A model generated the notes under the pieces. It did not search any database, had not been told where the DNA came from, and saw nothing but the letters and a program-made list of their open reading frames with translations. From positions 1 to 64,000 of the forward strand of contig JAFZWV010000021.1 of the NCBI GenBank assembly GCA_017617035.1: 64,000 nucleotides of DNA, in the 5' to 3' direction. The first letter of the stretch is position 1; each line of letters begins with the position of its first letter. Shown here in pieces: positions 1-7,709 of this stretch. The position numbers and the translations under genes are program-made. Source of the DNA: Bacteroidales bacterium (GTDB taxonomy: Bacteria > Bacteroidota > Bacteroidia > Bacteroidales > UBA932).

Positions 1-1427
1 CCGAACTGGCCGGCGCCGCCGGACTGCTTCTTATGACGGTACTGGGCGGTAGCGACCTTAGTGATAGTCTCACGGTAAGGGACCTTCGGGGCGAAGAGCT
101 CGATCTCGAGACCGAACTCGTTGTTTACTCTCCACTTGACGGCATTGATGTGCTGCTCGCCGTTTCCGCTGAGGATGGTCTGACGGAGTTCCTTAGAGTA
201 CTCTACGATGACGGTAGGATCCTGCGAGGAGATCTTCTTCAGGGCCTCGCCGAGTTTCTGCTCGTCCTGCTGGACCTTGGCCTTGATGGCGCAGCGGTAC
301 TTGGGTGCAGGATACTGGATCTTGTCGAAGCTCAGACCTGAACCGATAGCGGAAAGGGTAGTGTTGGACTTGCCGTTCTTGAGCTTCACTGCGCAACCGA
401 AGTCGCCGGCCTTGAGAACCTGGACGGGCTCTTTCTTGGTACCTGCGACAGCGTAGATGGCGCTGAGACGCTCCTTGTCACCGGTCTCAGGATTCTCGAG
501 GTCGAGACCTGCGGTAACGGTGCCGGACATCACCTTGAAGTAGGAAACCTCTCCGAGGTGGTGCTCAACGTTGTTCTTGTAGATGAAGAGGCCAGCTGCA
601 CCCTTCTCGTCGGCTGCAGGAGCAACTGCGGAGTTGATGGTGAACTCGAGCAGGCGCTTTACGCCGATGTCCTTCTTTCCGGAGATGCAGAGGACGGGAT
701 AAACCTCGCGGTTCTTGATACCGATTGCGAGACCGTTCTTGATTTCTTCGTCGGAAAGGGTTCCTTCCTCAAAGAACTTCTCCATGAGGGCGTCGTCGAA
801 CTCGGCGACCTTCTCGATGAGGGCCATGCGGGCTTCCTCTGCCCTGTCTGCGAACTCTGCAGGAATATCCTGGGTGTCGTTGTACTTCATGGTGAGGACA
901 TCGACTACTCCGTCGAAACCTACGCCGGTGTTGGTCGGGAACTGGATAGCAAGATACTTGCTGCCGAGGGCCTCCTTAAGGGCGTGCTGGGCGAGATCCC
1001 AGTCGGCCTTCTCTCCGTCGAGGTGGTTAACTGCCACGATGAGGGGGAGCTTGTACTGGTCTGCATAACGGAGGGCGTTGCGGGTACCGACCTCGATGCC
1101 CTGCTGGGCGTTGACAACGAGGATACCGTTCTCGCATACGCGGAAACCTGCATATGCGCCGCCGATGAAGTCATCGGAACCGGGGGCGTCGAGGATGTTG
1201 ATCTTCTTGCCCTGGAACTCGGCGTAGACGGGAGTCGCATAGATCGACCTCTGGTTGAGCTTCTCGAGTTCGTCGAAATCGGAGACGGTGTTTTTGTCCT
1301 CAACGGTACCGCGCCTGTCGATAACCTTTCCGTCGAAAAGCATAGTTTCTGCAAGAGTGGTCTTACCGGACTTAGTTGCACCCAGAAGAACCACGTTGCG
1401 GATGTCTTGTGCTGAATACTCTTTCAT
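1..1427 (-). CDS. EF-G2-like translation factor (EF-G paralogue), 3' end beyond the window
   Basis: About 475 N-terminal residues of an EF-G paralogue are present; the gene runs off the left edge within domain IV, at RHKKQSGGAGQFG. The GTPase domain is recognisable but altered: the P-loop reads GATKSGKTT (residues 16-24), the G3 motif reads DAPGSDDF where canonical EF-G has DTPGHVDF, and G4 reads NHLD rather than NKxD. The catalytic histidine of G3 is therefore Ser, and the switch I RGITI motif is not recognisable (RSIYA at the matching place). From family knowledge this resembles Bacteroides thetaiotaomicron EF-G2 (BT2167), reported to work in translation without GTP hydrolysis and to help fitness in the gut. 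The ATG at 1427 is 40 nt downstream of a TAGATTTG promoter box. It is not the main fusA. Confidence 0.9.
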   Translation of the reverse strand, partial: MKEYSAQDIRNVVLLGATKSGKTTLAETMLFDGKVIDRRGTVEDKNTVSDFDELEKLNQRSIYATPVYAEFQGKKINILDAPGSDDFIGGAYAGFRVCENGILVVNAQQGIEVGTRNALRYADQYKLPLIVAVNHLDGEKADWDLAQHALKEALGSKYLAIQFPTNTGVGFDGVVDVLTMKYNDTQDIPAEFADRAEEARMALIEKVAEFDDALMEKFFEEGTLSDEEIKNGLAIGIKNREVYPVLCISGKKDIGVKRLLEFTINSAVAPAADEKGAAGLFIYKNNVEHHLGEVSYFKVMSGTVTAGLDLENPETGDKERLSAIYAVAGTKKEPVQVLKAGDFGCAVKLKNGKSNTTLSAIGSGLSFDKIQYPAPKYRCAIKAKVQQDEQKLGEALKKISSQDPTVIVEYSKELRQTILSGNGEQHINAVKWRVNNEFGLEIELFAPKVPYRETITKVATAQYRHKKQSGGAGQF

Positions 1428-1466
1428 CTTAGTTATTGGTTTTTTATAGATATTTCAGAAAGTCTG

Positions 1467-1474
1467 CAAATCTA
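1467..1474 (-). promoter_or_regulatory. Promoter -7 box of the EF-G2 gene
   Basis: On the minus strand this reads TAGATTTG followed by C, matching the Bacteroidetes -7 consensus TAnnTTTG, about 40 nt upstream of the start codon. Confidence 0.5.
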
Positions 1475-1510
1475 TTAAAAATAGTGGTCTAAAACAATAT
1501 GTAGCACTCA

Positions 1511-1534
1511 GAAAATGGGGACAACCCCATTTTC
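1511..1534. terminator. Hairpin after mutS
   Basis: A perfect 10-bp stem (GAAAATGGGG / CCCCATTTTC) with loop ACAA lies directly after the mutS stop codon. It has no long T-tract outside the stem, but the A/T-rich stem ends and position fit a terminator for the rnhB-mrp-mutS unit. Confidence 0.6.
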
Positions 1535-1535
1535 G

Positions 1536-4148
1536 CTAAATACCTAATTCAGACTTCATTTGACGCAGCAGATCGAAGGCCTGCATGGGAGTCATGTTGT
1601 CGAGGTCGGCAGCCTCGAGCTTTTCGCGCAGGCCGGCGAGTGCCGGATCGTCGAGCTGGAAGAACGAAAGCTGGAGGCTTCCATCCGCCTCGACCTTGCC
1701 CTGCTTGGACAGGGCTTCCGCGCGTTTTTCGCGCCTCTCGAGCTCGACCAGCGTACGCTCGGCCGATTCTACTACCTCCTTGGGCATGCCCGCGAGGCGG
1801 GCGACATGAATACCGAAACTGTGGGCCACTCCGCCTGGTTCGAGCTTGCGGAGGAAAATCACGTCCTTGCCCTGCTCCTTGACCGCGATGTGGTAGTTCT
1901 TCACGCGCGGGTAGGAGAGTTCGAGGTCGTTGAGTTCATGGTAATGCGTCGCGAACAGGGTCTTGGCGCCACGGCCGTATTTGTGGACATACTCAACCAG
2001 CGCGCGGGCGATCGACATGCCGTCGTAGGTAGAGGTGCCGCGGCCGATTTCGTCGAGCAGAACGAGCGAGCGGGCGCTGAGGTTGTGCATGATCATGGCC
2101 GTTTCGAGCATCTCGACCATGAAGGTCGACTCGCCGCGGGAGATGTTGTCGGTCGCGCCCACGCGGGTGAAAATCTTGTCGAAGTAGCCGATGCGCGCGG
2201 CGTCCGCCGGGACGAACGAACCCGCCTGGGCCATCAGGATGATCAGGGCGGTCTGGCGCAGCAGCGCGCTCTTTCCGGCCATGTTCGGGCCGGTCAGGAT
2301 CATGATCTGGTTGGTGGCGCTGTCCATCCGGATGTCGTTGGGCACGTACTGCTCGCCCGCGGGCATGAGCGTCTCGATCACGGGATGACGGCCGGCCTTG
2401 ATGTCGATCGAGTTCGACTTGTCCATCTCGGGACGGCAGTAGCCATGGTCAAGGGCCTGCTGGGCATAGCCCTGGAGCACGTCGAGCTGCGCGACCACCT
2501 TGCAGTTCGCCTGGATGTCGCGGATGCTGCCCTGGATGTAGGCGATAAGCTCGCCGTAGATGCGGCTTTCGATTTCGTAGATGTTGACCTCGGCGCCGAG
2601 GATCTTCTCCTCGTAGTCCTTGAGTTCCTGGGTGATGTAGCGCTCGGCGCTGACCAGGGTCTGCTTACGGACCCACTCCGGCGGGGCCATGTTCTTGTAG
2701 GCGTTGCGGACTTCGAGGTAGTAGCCGAAGACGTTGTTGTAGCCGATCTTGAGCGACGGGATGCCGGTGCGCTCGCTTTCGCGCTGCTGGAGGTCGAGCA
2801 GGTACTGCTTGCCGCCGGTGGAGATGTTGCGCAGGTCGTCAAGGGTTGCGTCTACGCCTTCCGCGATGACCGGGCCCTTGCCGATTTGGGCGGCGGGGCT
2901 TTCGGTGAGCGTCTCGTTTATGCGGGCGACGACCTTCTCGCAGTTCTTCATCTTCGATGCGAGCTTTTCGAGTGCGTCGACGCCGGAGCCGGCGCAAAGG
3001 TCACGGATAGGGGTCATCTGGGCAAGGCTGCGGCCGAGCTGCATGGTCTCGCGCGGCAGGATCTTGCCTGTCGCAGCGCGGGCGATAATGCGCTCGAGGT
3101 CGCCTACCTTGCTGATTTCGTCCTGGATTTCCTCCAGGGCGCCGTCGTTGTCGTAGAAGAACTGGACGCAGTCGTAGCGCGCGTTCAGTTCGCTTAAGTC
3201 CATGCTCGGCAGCGCGAGCCATTGCCTGAGCAGGCGTGCGCCCATAGGCGAGCAGCAGCGGTCGATGGTCTCGATAAGGCTGACGCCGTCTTTACCGCTC
3301 GCGCTTGCGAAGATCTCGAGGTTGCGTACGGTGAATTTGTCCATCCACACGAACTTCGCTTCATCGATGCGGGAGATGCTGCAGATATTCTTGAGGCCTA
3401 CATGCTGGGTCTGCTCAAGGTAGAAGATCAGCGCGCCGGCGGAGCAAATCGACAGCGGGAAAGTGTCCACGGCGAAGCCCTTCAGGCTCTTCACGCCGAG
3501 CTGCTGGCAGAGCTTTTCGTATGCGGCTTCATAGACGAAGGCCCATTCGTCGACGCTGGTGATATAGTAGTCGCCATAGCGCTCCTTTACTGCGTTGCGT
3601 ACTGAGCGCTCGACTATAAGCTCCTTTGGTTGGAAGGAAGAAAGCAGGGTTCCGATATAATCGAGGCTTCCCTGAGCCACCTGGAAGGTTCCGGTCGAAG
3701 CGTCGAGGAAGGCCGCTCCGCAGACATTGTCTTCGAAGTAGAGGCCGCAAAGGTAGTTGTGCTCTTTCTGGTCGAGCATGCCTTCGCCGAAGGCTACGCC
3801 TGGCGTAAGTATCTCTGTTACACCGCGCTTAACAAGTTTGTTCTTGACGAGCGCGGGGTCTTCCAGCTGGTCGCAGATGGCTACCTTATAGCCTGCGCGG
3901 ATGAGCTTCTGGAGGTAAGTCTCGATTGCATGGTGCGGGAAGCCGGCCATCTCGGTCGGACCCTTCTCGCCGTTCGAGCGCTTAGTGAGGACTAGCCCCA
4001 GGACCTTGCTTACCAGCACGGCGTCGTCGGAGTAGCACTCGTAGAAGTCGCCTACTCGGTAGAGCAGAACGGCTTCGGGGTGCTGGGCTTTCACGGCAAA
4101 GTAGTGCCGCAGCATCGGGGTATCCTCTGTTTTCTTGGTTTTAGCCAT
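1536..4148 (-). CDS. mutS: DNA mismatch repair ATPase MutS
   Basis: Recognises base mismatches and small loops and recruits MutL for repair. The 870-residue length is normal for bacterial MutS1. The N-terminal mismatch-reading motif GDFYE is intact (Phe35, Glu37), followed by connector, lever/core and clamp domains. The C-terminal ABC-type ATPase carries Walker A GPNMAGKS near residue 620 and the Walker B/signature region VLLDEIGRGTSTYDG. It is the last gene of an apparent rnhB-mrp-mutS operon, starting 4 nt after the mrp stop codon, and it ends in a hairpin. Identity is certain from the intact motifs. Confidence 0.98.
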   Translation of the reverse strand: MAKTKKTEDTPMLRHYFAVKAQHPEAVLLYRVGDFYECYSDDAVLVSKVLGLVLTKRSNGEKGPTEMAGFPHHAIETYLQKLIRAGYKVAICDQLEDPALVKNKLVKRGVTEILTPGVAFGEGMLDQKEHNYLCGLYFEDNVCGAAFLDASTGTFQVAQGSLDYIGTLLSSFQPKELIVERSVRNAVKERYGDYYITSVDEWAFVYEAAYEKLCQQLGVKSLKGFAVDTFPLSICSAGALIFYLEQTQHVGLKNICSISRIDEAKFVWMDKFTVRNLEIFASASGKDGVSLIETIDRCCSPMGARLLRQWLALPSMDLSELNARYDCVQFFYDNDGALEEIQDEISKVGDLERIIARAATGKILPRETMQLGRSLAQMTPIRDLCAGSGVDALEKLASKMKNCEKVVARINETLTESPAAQIGKGPVIAEGVDATLDDLRNISTGGKQYLLDLQQRESERTGIPSLKIGYNNVFGYYLEVRNAYKNMAPPEWVRKQTLVSAERYITQELKDYEEKILGAEVNIYEIESRIYGELIAYIQGSIRDIQANCKVVAQLDVLQGYAQQALDHGYCRPEMDKSNSIDIKAGRHPVIETLMPAGEQYVPNDIRMDSATNQIMILTGPNMAGKSALLRQTALIILMAQAGSFVPADAARIGYFDKIFTRVGATDNISRGESTFMVEMLETAMIMHNLSARSLVLLDEIGRGTSTYDGMSIARALVEYVHKYGRGAKTLFATHYHELNDLELSYPRVKNYHIAVKEQGKDVIFLRKLEPGGVAHSFGIHVARLAGMPKEVVESAERTLVELERREKRAEALSKQGKVEADGSLQLSFFQLDDPALAGLREKLEAADLDNMTPMQAFDLLRQMKSELGI

Positions 4149-4152
4149 GGTT

Positions 4153-5208
4153 TTATGCTATTTCCGCCACTTTTCCGGCGAGTTCTATGAAGGCCTGGGA
4201 GTCGGGGCCGGAGCCGAGGGCCGCGGGCTCGCCGAGGTCGCCGCTCTCGCGCACGCTCTGCACGAGCGGGATCTGCGCGAGCAGCTCGAGGCCCAGCTCC
4301 GCGGCCATCCCGGCTCCGCCTTCCTTTCCGAAGATGTAATACTTCTCCGACGGGTGCTCGGCCGGAGTGAACCAGGCCATGTTCTCGACTATGCCGAGTA
4401 TCCTGCGGTTTACGTTCTCGTTCCGGAAGAGGCCGATGCCCTTGCGGACGTCGCTGATCGCCACCTTTTGCGGGGTGGTCACTATTATCGCCGAGTCGAG
4501 GCGGATGTCCTGGACCAGCGAGATGTGGATATCGCCCGTTCCCGGAGGGAGGTCGATCAGGAGGAAGTCGAGCTCGCCCCAGTCGACCTGCAGGATCATC
4601 TGCTTGAGAGCGCTGCAGGCCATGGGCCCGCGCCATATCAGAGCCTGGTCCTCGCCGGCGAAATAGCCTATCGACATCCATTTCACGCCGTACTTTTCGA
4701 TTGGGACCATGAGTTCGTGGCCTTCTTCCCCGTACGCGGCCGGCTGCATGCCTTGGGTGGCGGTCATGGTCGGTATCGACGGCCCATATACATCCGCGTC
4801 TGCCAGTCCCACTTTGTAGCCCAGTCTCGCGAGCGCCACGGCCAGGTTCACGGCCACGGTCGACTTCCCGACTCCGCCCTTTCCGGAGGCGATGCCGATG
4901 ATCTTGCCGATGTGCATAATGGTGTCGCCGCTCAGCTCAAGCTTCTTTTTCGCGGGCTTCGGGTCTTCCTGCACCTCGGTCTTCACCTCGGACTCAATAC
5001 CGGGGAAGTTGCGGATAAGGGTTGCCCTAGTCGCGCCGATAAGATATTCTGCGAGCGGGTCGCGGCGCTTGGGGAAGAGCAGGGTCACGGTGATTTTGGT
5101 GTCAGTGGCCTCGATGTCTCCGACCATGCCGAGTTCGACTATGCTTTTGTTCTGCTTGCCGGGGTGGACGACCTCCAGCAGGGCAGCGCGTATGTTGTTG
5201 CTATCCAT
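4153..5208 (-). CDS. mrp: Mrp/ApbC-family P-loop ATPase (Fe-S cluster carrier)
   Basis: A cytoplasmic MinD/NBP35-type ATPase thought to carry Fe-S clusters to apo-proteins. An N-terminal MIP18/DUF59-like region (about residues 1-90) precedes the ATPase with its deviant Walker A, GKGGVGKST. The segment where many Mrp proteins have a CxxC cluster motif reads WFTPAEHPSEKYYIFGKEG, with no cysteines. I believe this is common in Bacteroidetes, but it leaves the cluster ligands unclear. Start ATG overlaps the rnhB stop in a TAATG junction, suggesting translational coupling; mutS follows 4 nt later. Confidence 0.93.
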   Translation of the reverse strand: MDSNNIRAALLEVVHPGKQNKSIVELGMVGDIEATDTKITVTLLFPKRRDPLAEYLIGATRATLIRNFPGIESEVKTEVQEDPKPAKKKLELSGDTIMHIGKIIGIASGKGGVGKSTVAVNLAVALARLGYKVGLADADVYGPSIPTMTATQGMQPAAYGEEGHELMVPIEKYGVKWMSIGYFAGEDQALIWRGPMACSALKQMILQVDWGELDFLLIDLPPGTGDIHISLVQDIRLDSAIIVTTPQKVAISDVRKGIGLFRNENVNRRILGIVENMAWFTPAEHPSEKYYIFGKEGGAGMAAELGLELLAQIPLVQSVRESGDLGEPAALGSGPDSQAFIELAGKVAEIA

Positions 5209-5825
5209 TAAAACAATGTTGGTTCGAGTTCTTTGGGGTGGAAGCTTTTGCGGTGGTGCTTCGTGTACCCGTATTTCTTAATTGCCGCTATGTGTTCCGG
5301 AGTGGGGTAGCCTTTGTTGGTTTCCCAGCCGTACTGCGGGAATTCCTTCGCAAGCTTGACCATGTATTCGTCGCGCCAGGTCTTCGCCAGGACCGAGGCC
5401 GCGGCTATGCTCGCATAGGTTGCGTCGCCATGGACAACGGTTTCATACTTTTCGCGGGTGTATTCCGCAAAGGGGCGGAACTTCGGCCCGTCGATCAGAA
5501 GGAACTCCGGCTTAGGCTTGAGTCTTAATACCGCGCGTTGCATTCCAGTCACCGATGCCCATAGGATATTAAGCTTATCTATCTCCTCTGCGCTCACCTC
5601 CTCAACGGCCCATGCGATCGCCTCTTTTTCAATAATAGGCCTCAGCTCTTCGCGCTGGTGTTCGGTCATCTGCTTAGAGTCGTTCAGAAGCGGATGATAG
5701 AAGTCCGGCGGGAGTATCACCGCCGCGGCGAACACCGGCCCGGCGAGCGGGCCTCTCCCCGCCTCGTCGCACCCCGCCTCAACCACACCCTCCGTCCTGA
5801 AGGGCCTGAGCCGTATCTCCTTCAT
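5208..5825 (-). CDS. rnhB: Ribonuclease HII
   Basis: Removes ribonucleotides and RNA-DNA hybrids from DNA. At 205 residues it has normal family length, with the N-terminal signature GCDEAGRGPLAGPV providing the first acidic catalytic pair (Asp, Glu), a downstream DGPKF motif, and the TNKGYPT/TKHHRKSF segment typical of the family's C-terminus. It is first in a coupled rnhB-mrp-mutS unit. A TAAATTTG promoter box ends only 7 nt before the ATG, so the message may have almost no leader. The MKEIRLRPF start is the only one compatible with the family N-terminus. Confidence 0.96.
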   Translation of the reverse strand: MKEIRLRPFRTEGVVEAGCDEAGRGPLAGPVFAAAVILPPDFYHPLLNDSKQMTEHQREELRPIIEKEAIAWAVEEVSAEEIDKLNILWASVTGMQRAVLRLKPKPEFLLIDGPKFRPFAEYTREKYETVVHGDATYASIAAASVLAKTWRDEYMVKLAKEFPQYGWETNKGYPTPEHIAAIKKYGYTKHHRKSFHPKELEPTLF

Positions 5826-5832
5826 ATCCTTA

Positions 5833-5840
5833 CAAATTTA
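5833..5840 (-). promoter_or_regulatory. Promoter -7 box of rnhB
   Basis: Minus-strand TAAATTTG ending 7 nt before the rnhB start codon; transcription would begin at or next to the ATG. Confidence 0.5.
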
Positions 5841-5867
5841 ATCAAAATCCCGGTTTTTTCATTTGTG

Positions 5868-6014
5868 CTATTTTGTCTTTGGTTCTCTTTTTTGTCTTGT
5901 GACGGCCGTCTTTTTTGCTGGGCTGGTCTTTTTAGCCATGTGGCGGTCGTCTATTATTGAGGGTCGGGTCTTTTTTTTGTTTGTTTCGGGTTGTTTTGTG
6001 TCGGTTGCGTTCAT
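5868..6014 (-). CDS. Possible small lysine-rich peptide (doubtful)
   Basis: An open frame of 48 codons starts at an ATG 22 nt outside element A and ends 42 nt before rnhB. The product would be strongly basic, with runs such as MAKKTSPAKKTA resembling lysine-rich tails of histone-like proteins. No clear promoter precedes it, and the plus strand here is unusually T-rich, which alone would generate Lys codons on the minus strand. I do not recognise a family; it may be a composition artefact. Confidence 0.2.
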   Translation of the reverse strand: MNATDTKQPETNKKKTRPSIIDDRHMAKKTSPAKKTAVTRQKREPKTK

Positions 6015-6035
6015 CGACAAGCTATTTTCGCGTGT

Positions 6036-6163
6036 ATGACGCACACGGACCCCATCTACGATGTCTTGTAGGTCCCCTCCCTGTGCGGCGAGGGGCAATT
6101 TTGCCCCCAGCCGCACACGCATCAATCACAGGGACCATTCTAATGGGGTTCACTGTGCGTCAT
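6036..6163. repeat. Palindromic element copy A (RAYT-linked family)
   Basis: A 128-bp imperfect palindrome. The outer stem ATGACGCACA / TGTGCGTCAT (6036-6045 with 6154-6163) is perfect and continues after an internal loop as CCCCAT / ATGGGG. A small side hairpin CTAC...GTAG follows, then GGTCCC / GGGACC. The centre is a hairpin GTGCGGC / GCCGCAC (6083-6089, 6110-6116) topped by GGGGCAA / TTGCCCC. The central hairpin is 37 nt from each outer arm. The same plan occurs at 7565-7688, 32045-32188 and 54573-54700. It lies 28 nt upstream of the plus-strand XRE gene. Confidence 0.85.
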
Positions 6164-6191
6164 TTAAGATATAAACTCAGACTTTTTCGAT

Positions 6192-6587
6192 ATGAACATA
6201 TTACTAATCCGACAAAATATTATCAACGCAAGGATTTCCTTGAATTTGACCCAGGTTCAGATGGCGCAATTACTGGGCATTTCCCGCCAGGCTTACATCA
6301 ACATCGAAACCGGCAAGACCGCGCTTATCAACAAACAAATAATCAAGATGTCCCAGAAATGCGACCTGACTCTGGAGCGAATCCTCTTCGGTCATCTCCG
6401 GATGTCCGACACGGTCGAAGTCCTTGTCGAGGAGAATGATCAAATCATCTCCGCCCTGAAAAACAAGTTGGACACCCTGATCCAGTTGTTATATACCGCA
6501 AAGCAGCAAATACTAATGCAAAGCCGTCAGATCGAGGAGCAGCGGGCCCGAATCACCCAGCTTCTCCGCGACCGAAATCACCTCTAA
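6192..6587 (+). CDS. XRE-family regulator with C-terminal coiled coil
   Basis: A 131-residue protein. Residues about 5-60 form an XRE/Cro helix-turn-helix with the recognition segment LGISRQAYINIETGKTA, while residues about 75-131 are polar and heptad-like, consistent with a coiled coil for dimerisation. It is clearly paralogous to the minus-strand protein at 7710-8180: both share GISRQAYIN, a GKTA motif and INKQI. It sits between palindromic element A and the RAYT gene, converging on the latter with a strong hairpin between. Control of the transposase or of the element is an inference from position only. Surrounding DNA is AT-richer than the housekeeping genes. Confidence 0.85.
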   Translation: MNILLIRQNIINARISLNLTQVQMAQLLGISRQAYINIETGKTALINKQIIKMSQKCDLTLERILFGHLRMSDTVEVLVEENDQIISALKNKLDTLIQLLYTAKQQILMQSRQIEEQRARITQLLRDRNHL

Positions 6588-6592
6588 CCAAC

Positions 6593-6620
6593 CAGCGGCT
6601 GCCGGGAAGGGCAGCCGCTG
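6593..6620. terminator. Bidirectional hairpin between XRE gene and RAYT
   Basis: A perfect 11-bp stem CAGCGGCTGCC / GGCAGCCGCTG with a 6-nt loop sits between two convergent genes, 5 nt after the XRE stop and 3 nt before the RAYT stop. Confidence 0.75.
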
Positions 6621-6623
6621 ATA

Positions 6624-7544
6624 TTATTTGATATATCTTCTTAGTTCATTTTCCGGAAGGTATACCAATGTTGCCAATTGCCTGAAACTCAGGCGGTAGG
6701 ATCGTCGAAGTTGTTGGGCGAGGGTTATACGCCTGGGCGCGTCTAGTCGTCGGGCATCGCGGAAACCAAATAGCTGTTTACACACATTGCCGCATATTGT
6801 TCTCGCCTCCAGGTCGTCCATTGATATGCCGCGATACTCAGCCATTTTGCGCAACAGCTCCTCTTCCCGTTGTTTTGGGCTTGATGAGAAAACCCTAAAA
6901 CGGTTATGAGTTTTGTAAATACTTTCGAAGCGAGAGGTGTCGATATAATTGTACGGGAGGATTAGTCCGTTGCAAATCAGCCAGTTATCAGGGATTGTTA
7001 ATATTCTGGAATGAACGATCTCTCTTCTATCCCTGGTTCCCAGTTCGCCAAATCTGATCGGAGTATGAATGATGCTTTGGTCGTCGTGGTGCCAGACGGG
7101 TGTGGAGTATTTGTTCCTGAAGTACATAGAGCCGGTTCCCCAGCGATAATCGTAGTACATGACCGGCTTTCCGTCCTTGGTGGGTTGGATAATAGTGTAG
7201 ACTGCTACATTAAGCAGGTAATCAAGATCGTCTCCTATTGGATACAGCTCACAATGAAGGGAGAAGGGCATGCCTTTCGGGTGCGTCTTCGCCGCATAGT
7301 GGCGAGATTGATTTTCATATAGCTTCATGAAGTCAAGGCACGCCTGTTTGGTCCCCCACAATAGACCATGCGGGTGAGTGTCCTCGAAGGAATAAGAGAC
7401 GACTTCTGCGTCGGAATTGGCAGCGCAAACTCCCATCAGATTGAAGTTGGCGCGATAGTCTCGTTCGCAAATAATGAAATTTCGAGTTTCTGCCCCGTGG
7501 GCACAGAAATGATAGTACTGTTTGCTTTCCATAGTTGCTGACAT
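6624..7544 (-). CDS. REP-associated tyrosine transposase (RAYT, Y1/HUH superfamily)
   Basis: A 306-residue HUH single-strand nuclease of the IS200-like Y1 family, Bacteroidetes RAYT type. The HUH motif is HPH (57-59) in THPHGLLWG, matching MPNHVHLLL-type motifs. The likely catalytic tyrosine is Tyr116 in LLNVAVYTIIQP, aligned with the AYIDRNP region of relatives, followed by YRWGTGS, the YPWGS counterpart. The C-terminal 35 residues look like a DNA-binding helix-turn-helix. I chose the ATG at 7544; a longer frame to 7571 needs a GTG inside the repeat, and an ATG at 7532 is also possible. Palindromic element B begins 20 nt upstream and element A lies downstream, as RAYTs are flanked by their REP palindromes. 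No IS ends or target duplications were seen. Confidence 0.85.
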   Translation of the reverse strand: MSATMESKQYYHFCAHGAETRNFIICERDYRANFNLMGVCAANSDAEVVSYSFEDTHPHGLLWGTKQACLDFMKLYENQSRHYAAKTHPKGMPFSLHCELYPIGDDLDYLLNVAVYTIIQPTKDGKPVMYYDYRWGTGSMYFRNKYSTPVWHHDDQSIIHTPIRFGELGTRDRREIVHSRILTIPDNWLICNGLILPYNYIDTSRFESIYKTHNRFRVFSSSPKQREEELLRKMAEYRGISMDDLEARTICGNVCKQLFGFRDARRLDAPRRITLAQQLRRSYRLSFRQLATLVYLPENELRRYIK

Positions 7545-7564
7545 TAAATGGTTTTTGCGGAGAA

Positions 7565-7688
7565 GACGCACCGGCGGCTAGCCCTGATCGGCCTTATGCG
7601 GGCGGCGTGGTGCGGCTAAGGGCAAAATTGCCCCCAGCCGCACGCTTACCGGCCGCAAACCGCCGCTCAGCGCCCGTGGCCGTGCGTC
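7565..7688. repeat. Palindromic element copy B (RAYT-linked family)
   Basis: A 124-bp palindrome directly upstream of the RAYT start. Outer arms GACGCAC / GTGCGTC (7565-7571, 7682-7688) extend inward with GGC pairing. The central hairpin GTGCGGCT / AGCCGCAC (7610-7617, 7636-7643) is capped by GGGCAAAATTGCCC. Exactly 38 nt separate outer arm and central hairpin on each side, and these side arms can partly pair (TGCGGGCGG against CCGGCCGCA with one mismatch). Confidence 0.85.
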
Positions 7689-7709
7689 AAGCTCGCGAAA
7701 ATGAGTTTT

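Noticed and set aside
558-1415. Plus-strand open frame of 285 codons opposite EF-G2
   Set aside because: It is the antisense shadow of the EF-G2 gene, whose minus-strand frame has all GTPase motifs.
1560-3197. Plus-strand open frame of 545 codons
   Set aside because: Lies wholly inside mutS on the other strand; its product has no recognisable domain and is an effect of codon bias.
6036-7688. Elements A and B as the ends of a composite transposon around the RAYT gene
   Set aside because: Each element is itself palindromic and found singly elsewhere; no target duplication was seen around the pair.
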